Position numbers and translations under genes: made by a program. A stretch of 38,774 nucleotides of DNA from Syntrophomonadaceae bacterium (GTDB taxonomy: Bacteria > Bacillota > Dethiobacteria > DTU022): positions 1-38,774 of the forward strand of contig SLRT01000026.1 of assembly GCA_007130825.1 (NCBI GenBank). The letters run 5' to 3'. Numbering within the stretch: the stretch's first letter is position 1; each line of letters starts with the position of its first letter. Positions 18,824 through 27,252 of this stretch are shown in pieces. Under the pieces are notes generated by a model, which worked only from the letters and a program-made list of their open reading frames with translations, did no database searches and was not told where the DNA came from.

Positions 18824-20125
18824 TTAAAACATAATGTTCGGCAAAAACAGAACGAGCTGCGGAAAAACGATTAAAAGTACAATGCAAAGAATGTAAGCGA
18901 CAACGAAGATACCGACACCCTTAAAAATCTGTTCCATGGGAACTTCAGGAACCAGGCCTTTAACAATAAATGCATTTACACCCACAGGTGGGGTAATTGC
19001 TCCCATAGTGGTTATGATACAGATCAGCACAGTGAACCAAATTGGATCATAGCCGAGGGCCACGCCAAGCGGGAAAAATATCGGTATACTCAAAGTCAGA
19101 AAACCGAGAGCGTCCATTACCGCTCCACCAACCAGGTAAATAAGGATGACCACTAATAATATAAACAAAGGCTGCACAGGTAAGCCGACAGCCCAATCGG
19201 CAAGAACATAGGGAAGCCTGGTTACAGTCAGGAAACGCCCGAAAGCCACTGCTCCCCCGACCAGGATTAAAACCATGGCAGAAACCCGCAGTGTATCCAT
19301 GATGGCAAGATTAAAATTTTTCCAGGTAAGTTTACGCATCAGCAGGGCAATTAAAAGTGCGCCAAATGCGCCGACCGATCCCCCTTCCGTCGGGGTAAAC
19401 CACCCGGCATAAAGACCGCCGATAACCAGGAGAAATAGGGCTAACGGGCCGATAACCCCAAGTAGAGAAACCATTTTAGTTTTAAAAGCAGACCTTGGCC
19501 CCGCCGGTCCGAGCAGGGGATTTTTAAAACAAACAAGAATAACAGTCAGTAAAAATAGACCGGATAACAAGATGCCGGGAATGATATTCCCGACAAAAAG
19601 CCTGATTATAGACTGCTCTGTTTGAATAGCGATAATAATTAAAACTACACTCGGTGGAATAACCACACCGAGCGTACCCCCGGCGGCGACGCTGCCGGTA
19701 CTTAACATGGTATTGTATCCGAATTTTTTCATTTCGGGCAAGGCTATGGTGCCCATGGTAGCCGTGGTGGCGATGTTTGAACCGCAAATAGCCGCAAAAG
19801 CGGTGCTGGCGGCAATGGTGGTTGCGGCCATACCCCCTTTCATATGGCCGACCCACTTGTATGCCGCGTCATAAAGGCTTTCGGTAACACCGGTGCGAAA
19901 AGCGATCTGTCCCATAAGGACAAACATGGGTATTACGCTCAGGCTGTAGGAAGAAAAAGTCTGCCAGATGTCTGTGCTGAGAATGCTGTACGCGGCCCGC
20001 GGTGAAACTACCAGACTGAAGCCGACAAATCCGGCAAAAAACATGGTAAAACCGACCGGCATGCGCAGCATCATCAGCAGAAGCATAAATAGTATTCCTA
20101 GAACGGCCAAAGTTATATCGCTCAT
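18824..20125 (-). CDS. TRAP transporter large permease (DctM-like)
   Basis: 433 aa polytopic; MFVLMGQIAFRTGVTESLYDAAYKWVGHMKGGMAATTIAASTAFAAICGSNIATTATMG. Confidence 0.95.
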   Translation of the reverse strand: MSDITLAVLGILFMLLLMMLRMPVGFTMFFAGFVGFSLVVSPRAAYSILSTDIWQTFSSYSLSVIPMFVLMGQIAFRTGVTESLYDAAYKWVGHMKGGMAATTIAASTAFAAICGSNIATTATMGTIALPEMKKFGYNTMLSTGSVAAGGTLGVVIPPSVVLIIIAIQTEQSIIRLFVGNIIPGILLSGLFLLTVILVCFKNPLLGPAGPRSAFKTKMVSLLGVIGPLALFLLVIGGLYAGWFTPTEGGSVGAFGALLIALLMRKLTWKNFNLAIMDTLRVSAMVLILVGGAVAFGRFLTVTRLPYVLADWAVGLPVQPLFILLVVILIYLVGGAVMDALGFLTLSIPIFFPLGVALGYDPIWFTVLICIITTMGAITPPVGVNAFIVKGLVPEVPMEQIFKGVGIFVVAYILCIVLLIVFPQLVLFLPNIMF

Positions 20126-20128
20126 AGA

Positions 20129-20635
20129 TCAATAACTCCTGTCACTGTTTAGTACTCCCTTTAATGACCTGATAAAATCTGACAACAGGACCAGGTTAAA
20201 ACTAACAAAACCGATGGCTACAGCATAAAGAAGCGGATAATAAGGCAGGCGTAACGTCTCCGCGAGAATCCCCCGCATCTGTATCCTCTCGGCATAAAGA
20301 TAAATATGCCACGCCGCTAGCGAGAATAAAACAATACTGAACAGGTAAGTAATGGATTGCGCCAGTGATTGAAGGCGGGGAGGAAAACGCTCAACAACAA
20401 GATCGATGGTAACATGGACTTTATTCAGCTGAGAATAGCCCAGAGAAAAAGCAATTACTATTGCTGTCAGAAATCCGATCACTTCCCAGGCAGCTCCCCA
20501 GGGCACATAAACCTGGCGGGAGATCATATTTCCCACAGCAAGCAGCATTGTCGCAACAAGTGCGGTTCCGGCAATCCTGGAAAAAAACCGGCTTAATTGT
20601 GCATTGAGCTTATCCAAGTAATGCAACCGCAGCAA
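20129..20635 (-). CDS. TRAP transporter small permease (DctQ-like)
   Basis: 168 aa membrane protein immediately upstream of DctM-like gene; WEVIGFLTAIVIAFSLGYSQLNKVHVTIDLVVERFP. Confidence 0.92.
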   Translation of the reverse strand: MLRLHYLDKLNAQLSRFFSRIAGTALVATMLLAVGNMISRQVYVPWGAAWEVIGFLTAIVIAFSLGYSQLNKVHVTIDLVVERFPPRLQSLAQSITYLFSIVLFSLAAWHIYLYAERIQMRGILAETLRLPYYPLLYAVAIGFVSFNLVLLSDFIRSLKGVLNSDRSY

Positions 20636-20654
20636 CTCCTTTTAATTACTTAAC

Positions 20655-20707
20655 TGGGACGCCCATCAACTGTTTCCCCGGAATATTTTTCAGTAATGAG
20701 CGTCCCA
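20655..20707. repeat. Intercistronic inverted repeat between DctP and DctQ genes
   Basis: TGGGACGC (20655-20662) and GCGTCCCA (20700-20707), extendable inward by CAT/ATG after one mismatch; 37-nt spacer. Confidence 0.6.
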
Positions 20708-20748
20708 TGTTTCAACCAACCAGGCAAAGCCTGCAAGTAAATTGCGGC

Positions 20749-21828
20749 TTACTGATATTGATCCCTCAACTCATAAAGCCGCTGAATAAATTCTTCCCCG
20801 GGCAGCCCCTGGGCTTCCAGGTCTGCAACTGCATCTTCAACCAGGGGTTCCAGGACATCGTCCCACCTGGCTCTTTCTTCATCATCCAGGGTTACTACTT
20901 CCAATCCCTCTTCCTCTACGGCCCATTCCACAGCATCAATGCAGTGCCCGTCGAGGTACTGCCCCGTCCACTGGGCCATCTCCGGTCCCAGCTCGTCGAT
21001 AACATCCTGCACATCCGGCGGCAGGGTATCCCAGACTTCTCTGTCCATTACCGCGGCAAAAGAGATCTGGAAAATGGGGTAGTCGGTAACATAGTTGACT
21101 ATTTCTGCATATTTAAAATCGTACAATACTTCACGGGAAGAAGCATAACCGTCAATAACCCCGGTCTGCAAAGCCTCTCCCACTTCACCCTGGTCCATAC
21201 TCACCTGGGTAGCACCAAGCGCGCCGAGAAACGGAGCGCCGGTTCCCGCAGCCCTGAGTTCCATGCCATCGAGGTCTTCCAGGCTGGCCACGCGATCCAC
21301 CGATTGGATGTATGCCGGTTCTGTGGCAAACATGGTCAGCACTTTAAAGTCTGCAAATTCATCCGGCTGAAATTCTTCATACAGTTCCCATAAAACCATA
21401 CTGGCAACTTCTGAATTGGCATAATCCAACGGGTAGTCGGCAAGCTCAACCAGGGGAAAGCGGCCCGGTTCATATGAGGGGCAGGAAAGCCCGATATCAG
21501 CTACCCCTTCCAGGACCCCGTCAAACATATTGAAAGGCCCAAGCAACGCTCCGCCGGGATAGGTTTCGACCGTAACCAGGCCATCGGTGCGCTCTTCCAC
21601 ACGCGAAGCCCATTCCTGCATCTGCATACCAGGAAAGGAGGCTTCCGGGGCGAAAAACGCATAACTCAAGGTTATGGGTTCTATCTCCTCCGGAGGCTCT
21701 ACCTCTTCTTCCGGATCCTCTTCAGGCTCTTCAACCGGTTCCTCTGCGGGTTCACAACCGAAACCTGCAAACGCGAGCATAATCACTACTCCAAAAATAA
21801 GCATGAACTTCCAATTAAAACTTTTCAC
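20749..21828 (-). CDS. TRAP transporter substrate-binding lipoprotein (DctP-like)
   Basis: 359 aa; signal peptide with lipobox-like AFAGFGC, acidic Pro/Glu linker, then VETYPGGALLGPFNMFDGVLEGVADIG and LEDLDGMELRAAGTG. Confidence 0.94.
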   Translation of the reverse strand: MKSFNWKFMLIFGVVIMLAFAGFGCEPAEEPVEEPEEDPEEEVEPPEEIEPITLSYAFFAPEASFPGMQMQEWASRVEERTDGLVTVETYPGGALLGPFNMFDGVLEGVADIGLSCPSYEPGRFPLVELADYPLDYANSEVASMVLWELYEEFQPDEFADFKVLTMFATEPAYIQSVDRVASLEDLDGMELRAAGTGAPFLGALGATQVSMDQGEVGEALQTGVIDGYASSREVLYDFKYAEIVNYVTDYPIFQISFAAVMDREVWDTLPPDVQDVIDELGPEMAQWTGQYLDGHCIDAVEWAVEEEGLEVVTLDDEERARWDDVLEPLVEDAVADLEAQGLPGEEFIQRLYELRDQYQ

Positions 21829-22273
21829 AATAAAACCCCCTTATGTTTGCTGTTAACTCGAACCAAAGAAAAGCGAACGGGCATCCCACCTCCTTTGATA
21901 AAATTAATTAATTAAGTCTTTTATAGAATCTTTTTATTTTCAGTTTATTTTAGCACACCACCTTTCATAAAACCTACGTCTGAATCTGACAAAAATAAAG
22001 CGATATTTTTGTGTAAATATGATAGATTTCTACCTGCTGTAATAATGGCTGGATAAAATAGCGAACAAACTGGTATTCTAAATTCTTTAATAAACTTAAT
22101 AACGCCGGAGGCATAATCACCTTAAGTATGGGCAGGATGAAGATGCGCAAACCGGCGTACTGGTCGCACTAGCAGTGTTTATAGTTTTATAGTTTTTTTC
22201 ACTCTGCCGGCAGCCTGGCATCTACCTAACGCCTTTTTAAGCATAACCTTTCTAAATCCTCAGAAATGATCGA

Positions 22274-24649
22274 TTATAGGTTCTTAATCTCCAGAACTTT
22301 TAAAGCCAGCTGCAGGTTAAGCCGCGTTTCAGGATCATTTAGATCTATTTTTGCGATGTCTTCAATTTTTTGCAGGCGGTATTTCAAAGTATTTAAATGA
22401 ATAAACAGACTCTCCGCAGTTTTCTGGTTATTGCAGTTAGAAGATAGGTAATGCCGTAAAGTTTTAATTAAAATCTCATTTTTTTTCTTCCGGTCGTACT
22501 GCAGGAGCGGACCAAGGGTCTGATCGGCAAGCTGATTTAAATCCGTCTCGTCACTGACATTAAATAAAAGCTTATAGGCGCCGAGGTTCTCATAGGCGAT
22601 TAAATGATCCTTCTTGCCAAACTTCCTGGCAATGAAGATCGCTCTTCTGGCTTCCTGGTAAGAATTTTTGATCTCTTCAATACTGCTGCTTACCTTCCCA
22701 ATGCCAACAGAAACTGTAATCTCGGGAATTAACTGTTTTACTTTACCTTTTAAAAACGCTGCTACCTCATCGAGCGCCGGATAAGACTTATTCCAGGGAT
22801 AAGGGGCGATAACCACGATGGCATCACTTTTTATACCGGTTATAGTGGAGGGTATTTTTTCTTCCACACAGTTTTTGACAATATCAAAGACCCGCCGTTT
22901 TAACTGGGAAATCCTGCTTTCCTTCCCTTTTTGTTTGTGCAGATGATCGGGAAAATCATCTATGTCCACATAGATCACCTGGTAAGGCTCCGAGAGATCG
23001 TGACCCAGGTATGATGCTCTCTGGATCATGTCTATGGCGGAATGATAGCTGCCGTTTAACAGGTCATCCAGAAAATCACCGCTGACCCTTTCTTCTGCTT
23101 CGTAGGCAATTTTGCTCTGCATCATTTTGATTGTAAATACGGTGACAGCGTGTTCGATGGCTAAAAATTCCATGTCGCCGAGCTTCTGGTTGCTGTGTTC
23201 GAGGATAGAAACATAGCCCAATATATTATTGGCCAGGGTGATCGGAGCGATCAGCCTCGCCCTGTTCATTCCTCCCTGGGGAAAAGGAGGAAACAGCACC
23301 GCCTGCTTATAGTTGTTTACCTCCTGCATCAGTTCCCTGAAATCCTGGTTTTTCCAAAGGTCTTCCGCCATCGATTTCTCGAGAAATGACAGGTTTTCTT
23401 CTTCACCGGTCAGGTAAGAACCCAGTATTTTGAAAAATTGATCCTGGACAACGATGTCGCGCCCGATCAGCTGGGCCAGGGTGAAGATAATCTCGTTAAA
23501 ACTCCTGTCTTTTAGCACCAACCGGGTTAGCTTGTTATGCACGTCCATGGAATGTCGCAGTAGTTCGTTTTTATTTTCAAGCTGTTTGAACAGGCGGGCG
23601 TTTTCAATAACAATTGCCAGCTGGTAAGCCAGCAATTCCAGGAGGCGCGCGTCTTCGGTGGTAAAAAGTTCCTTCTTTTTATTGATGGCATGGAGGACTC
23701 CGATTCTTCTGTTATCCACCACCAGGGGAACCGTTAGTGAACTGCGCGCCCCGTAAATTTTGGCCAACTTTTGATTGGTAACATGATCGCATTCAGTCAT
23801 ATTGCAAATGTAGGATTTACCGGTTAAAAACACCTTTGCGGCAACCCCCATGCCATCTTCCATTTCAGTATCGGTAGACAAAGTATAAGCAGTAAATTGT
23901 TCGTTGTTTACACCGAAGGCCGGTTTTTGTAAAACCAGGGCTTTTCGATCGGGATCATAGAGTAAAACCCCGCAGCTTTCCACATTAATAATTGATTTTA
24001 ACTCATCCAAAATTTTCTCTAACACAATTTCCAGATCATCTGTATTGGAAGATAAGTACTTGCTGAAACGCATCAGGGCATCCATCTCTTTGCGGAGCTT
24101 CTGCAAAGAGCTTTGCAAGTCGTTATTTTCCCATAAATTTGCAGCGTTATCACCAATCAGGTCCAACAATATCTCCCCGCCAGAAGAAAAACTCTTCGGT
24201 TCAAAAGTGCCTGCCCCGATAAGTCCGCGGATATTTTCAGTAACCCTTAGCGGTTTACACAACAGCGAGGCGCATTCGCGTTTCAGCAGTGGAGACAAAA
24301 GCCGGTTCAGTTCATTTTCACGGCTGGAAGAGCTTTCAGCAAATATTGCGACAATCTCTTTCTCTGCGGTTTTTCTCTGCATTTTCTGCCACCGGGGCTC
24401 GCCAACCCGTTCCAGCGAAAAATAAGCTGTCAGCTCTTCCCTAAATCGGTCATAGGTAAGAAAAAAAGAGATGTCGGCTTCAAGGGCAAAACGGGCGAGG
24501 ACCACTGCATTAGTAATCCACTCCTCAGTGGTAACCTCTCTCATCTCCCGGGGAATTTGTGTAACTTTTTTCCCCGGACTGTCCCCGATTATCCCGTCAA
24601 AAGTTTGCTTACTGAAGGCTTTTTGCATTCGAATTCTCCTCAACAACAA
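22274..24649 (-). CDS. GAF-domain transcriptional regulator with PucR/CdaR-type C-terminal HTH
   Basis: GAF segment (VESCGVLLYDPDRKALVLQ...LTVPLVVDNRRIGVLHAINKKKELFTTEDARLLELLAYQLAIVIENARLFKQL) and C-terminal LRHYLSSNCNNQKTAESLFIHLNTLKYRLQKIEDIAKIDL. Start may be the internal Met (MQKAFSKQ). Confidence 0.9.
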   Translation of the reverse strand: MLLRRIRMQKAFSKQTFDGIIGDSPGKKVTQIPREMREVTTEEWITNAVVLARFALEADISFFLTYDRFREELTAYFSLERVGEPRWQKMQRKTAEKEIVAIFAESSSSRENELNRLLSPLLKRECASLLCKPLRVTENIRGLIGAGTFEPKSFSSGGEILLDLIGDNAANLWENNDLQSSLQKLRKEMDALMRFSKYLSSNTDDLEIVLEKILDELKSIINVESCGVLLYDPDRKALVLQKPAFGVNNEQFTAYTLSTDTEMEDGMGVAAKVFLTGKSYICNMTECDHVTNQKLAKIYGARSSLTVPLVVDNRRIGVLHAINKKKELFTTEDARLLELLAYQLAIVIENARLFKQLENKNELLRHSMDVHNKLTRLVLKDRSFNEIIFTLAQLIGRDIVVQDQFFKILGSYLTGEEENLSFLEKSMAEDLWKNQDFRELMQEVNNYKQAVLFPPFPQGGMNRARLIAPITLANNILGYVSILEHSNQKLGDMEFLAIEHAVTVFTIKMMQSKIAYEAEERVSGDFLDDLLNGSYHSAIDMIQRASYLGHDLSEPYQVIYVDIDDFPDHLHKQKGKESRISQLKRRVFDIVKNCVEEKIPSTITGIKSDAIVVIAPYPWNKSYPALDEVAAFLKGKVKQLIPEITVSVGIGKVSSSIEEIKNSYQEARRAIFIARKFGKKDHLIAYENLGAYKLLFNVSDETDLNQLADQTLGPLLQYDRKKKNEILIKTLRHYLSSNCNNQKTAESLFIHLNTLKYRLQKIEDIAKIDLNDPETRLNLQLALKVLEIKNL

Positions 24650-24690
24650 ATGATCCTTTATGGCCGCTAATCCTGGCGCCGCTTTCCCGG

Positions 24691-25971
24691 TTAGTGTTCC
24701 CTCTCATCAAAAACCCGTTTGGTCTTTCTTTCCGTCCGCGGCAGTTCCTGGCAGCCGACAACCTCTACCCGGGGCGATATGCCGATTTTTGTTTTAATTT
24801 TATTTTGAATCGTTTGGGCAAGTTCGTTTCGATCACTTGTACAACCTTTTTCCGCTTCTATACGCAGCAGCATACTGTCCCTGCCTTCATGGCGCTTTAA
24901 AATAATCTGGTATTCACAATCGAGTTCTTCAGTCTGTGAAATCAGCTGATCGATCTGCGCGGGAAAAACAATCACTCCCCTGAACTTAAACATATCATCT
25001 GTGCGCCCTAAAATCCGGTCAACGCGGAAAAACGGGCTGCCGCAGGGACACTCGTCTTGAAGCAGCCGGGTAATATCCCTGGTCCGGTAACGGATCAGGG
25101 GCATCCCTTCCTTCCTGAGGGTCGTTACTACCATTTCACCCTGTTCTCCGGGAGCAACCGGGTTTCCGGTATCAGGATCGATCGTTTCAAAAATCAAATA
25201 GTCTGACCAGTAATGGACTCCCTGATGCTCGCGGCAGTCGATACCCGTCCCCGGTCCGTATGTTTCAGTCATCCCGATAATATCAAAAGTTTCAATCTCC
25301 AGCAGTTCTTCAATCCTGCTGCGCATTTTATCGCTCCACCGTTCCGAGCCGATCACCCCTACCCTCAGCTTGATTTTATCCTGAAGCCCTTTTTTGTTCA
25401 CCTCTTCGGCAAGCAGCAGCGCGTAAGAAGAAGTACAGCAGATAGCTGTGGCCTGCAGATCTATCATCATCTCCATTTGCAAATCGTTACCGGCCGGACC
25501 CACTGGAATAGTCATTGCTCCAAGTTTTTCAATACCGAGCTGGAAACCGACACCAGCCGTCCACAGTCCGTATCCGACAGTAATCTGCACCCGGTCATCG
25601 GGTGTGACCCCGGCAAAATGCCAGCACCTGGCCATCATCTCTGCCCAGTCGTCAAGGTCTTTCTGGGTATAATAAGCAACCGTTTTTTTTCCGGTAGTTC
25701 CGGAAGAAGCGTGAATCCTGACAATATCTTTTTCCGGGACGGCCATTAAACCAAAAGGATAGGCATCCTTTAACTCGTCTTTTTCGGTAAAAGGCAACCT
25801 GGTAAGGTCATCAAGACAGCGAATATCTCCCGGAGAGATACCCGCAGCGTCCAATTTCTTTTTGTAAAAAGGACAATTAGCATAAGAATGTTTAACCGTC
25901 CAAAGCAGTCCTTTTTCTTGCAGGGCTAGCATTTCATCCCGTGAACCCGGAATATTGTTGTGATTAATCAA
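24691..25971 (-). CDS. Phenylacetate-CoA ligase family (PaaK-like) AMP-forming ligase
   Basis: 426 aa; IHASSGTTGKKTVAYYTQKDLDDWAEMMAR, GMTETYGPG, LIRYRTRDITRLL, ILGRTDDMFKFRGVIVFPAQID. Confidence 0.94.
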   Translation of the reverse strand: MINHNNIPGSRDEMLALQEKGLLWTVKHSYANCPFYKKKLDAAGISPGDIRCLDDLTRLPFTEKDELKDAYPFGLMAVPEKDIVRIHASSGTTGKKTVAYYTQKDLDDWAEMMARCWHFAGVTPDDRVQITVGYGLWTAGVGFQLGIEKLGAMTIPVGPAGNDLQMEMMIDLQATAICCTSSYALLLAEEVNKKGLQDKIKLRVGVIGSERWSDKMRSRIEELLEIETFDIIGMTETYGPGTGIDCREHQGVHYWSDYLIFETIDPDTGNPVAPGEQGEMVVTTLRKEGMPLIRYRTRDITRLLQDECPCGSPFFRVDRILGRTDDMFKFRGVIVFPAQIDQLISQTEELDCEYQIILKRHEGRDSMLLRIEAEKGCTSDRNELAQTIQNKIKTKIGISPRVEVVGCQELPRTERKTKRVFDEREH

Positions 25972-26170
25972 AGTATAGTCCTCCTTGATGTTGTTTTAAT
26001 CCGGGGATAAAAATGGATCTGAACTGGAGCTGCAATCTTAAATATATTTCAATGCTTTTCTTTAGTTCGACCTTTTAGTATTCGACATGAATATAATTAC
26101 TCCTGCTTCATTATTAAATATTGGTGGCGATCAAATATTTTACGGAAAAACTGCATTTTGCCCTTGACAG

Positions 26171-26956
26171 TCATTTCCCTTTCCAAACCGGCTTTCTTCT
26201 TTCCATATAGGCGTTGACACCTTCGATAAAATCTTCACTTTCAAATGTGTTCCGTTCCAACTGCTCCAGATCCGTATAATCTGCAAGCTCATGATGTTCA
26301 GATAACCTGTTGATAGCCTTTTTTATCCCGATCAGTGCCAGCGGAGCATTACCGGCAATTTTTCGCGCCATATCTTGGCTCGCTTTCTCAAGGTCCGGCG
26401 CAGGGACAACCTGGTTGACAAGACCCATGGCGTATGCCCGCTGCGCAGACACCGGTTCACCGATAAGCAGCAGTTCTTTTGCTGCTCCCACACCGACCAG
26501 GTCGATAACTTTTTGGACCAAACTATGATTCAGGGAAATGCCAAGCTTCGCCGCGGGAATGCCAAATTTTGCTTCTTTGTTGCAAATTCTTAAATCGCAG
26601 GCAATCGCCAGTTCACAGCCCGCTCCCACAGCCCAACCGTTAATCTTGGCAATAACCGGCTGTGGACAGCGGATAATACTTTCGATGGCCCGATCGACAT
26701 AATCCAGGTAGCGGAGGTGCTTTTCTTTGTCAGTTAGTTCTTTTAGCTGGTTGATATCAGCGCCGGAAGCAAAAGTGTTCCCTGTTCCGGTAATAATCAC
26801 AACTTTTGCAGTGGAATCAGCGGAAATAGAACTCATAATTTCTGAAAAATTAATCCACATTTCTGTATTAAAAGCATTTCGTTGTTTGGCACGATTGATT
26901 AAAACCTCGGCGATCCCGTTTTTTGCGTTTAACTGAAAATATTGCAGCTTAATCAC
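26171..26956 (-). CDS. Enoyl-CoA hydratase/isomerase family protein
   Basis: 261 aa crotonase fold; FASGADINQLKE, INGWAVGAGCELAIACDLRI. Confidence 0.92.
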   Translation of the reverse strand: MIKLQYFQLNAKNGIAEVLINRAKQRNAFNTEMWINFSEIMSSISADSTAKVVIITGTGNTFASGADINQLKELTDKEKHLRYLDYVDRAIESIIRCPQPVIAKINGWAVGAGCELAIACDLRICNKEAKFGIPAAKLGISLNHSLVQKVIDLVGVGAAKELLLIGEPVSAQRAYAMGLVNQVVPAPDLEKASQDMARKIAGNAPLALIGIKKAINRLSEHHELADYTDLEQLERNTFESEDFIEGVNAYMERRKPVWKGK

Positions 26957-27056
26957 TCCTCAGAAATAGCTATTGAATTTCTCAAATACAAAACTTTCCT
27001 AAGATTTTACTGAAAACTTTGAAAGCGGTCAACCCCGGACTTGCTGATGCTACCCA

Positions 27057-27085
27057 TTGACTCTACCCAGGCATGGAGTTATAAT
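27057..27085 (+). promoter_or_regulatory. Sigma-A/sigma-70-type promoter for the carboxyltransferase gene
   Basis: TTGACT (27057-27062), 17-nt spacer, TATAAT (27080-27085); about 160 nt leader to the ATG at 27253. Confidence 0.75.
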
Positions 27086-27252
27086 AAATCCAATATTATC
27101 AGAAATGAATATTTAGAAAAAAAGTCCGAAAACAGTGTGCACCTCTGAGGTTACTCAACCTTACCAGGCTATTTAAAAGCCTTCCTTGACCGTGACCGGA
27201 CCTCATCCCGGGCAGGCTCAACAAAACACCACTAGAGATGGAGTGATAAAGT

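Noticed and set aside
22110-22195. Coding-like fragment in the intergenic gap (HNHLKYGQDEDAQTGVLVALAVFIVL*)
   Set aside because: Short, no convincing start or homologue recognised; could be a remnant but not supportable by eye.
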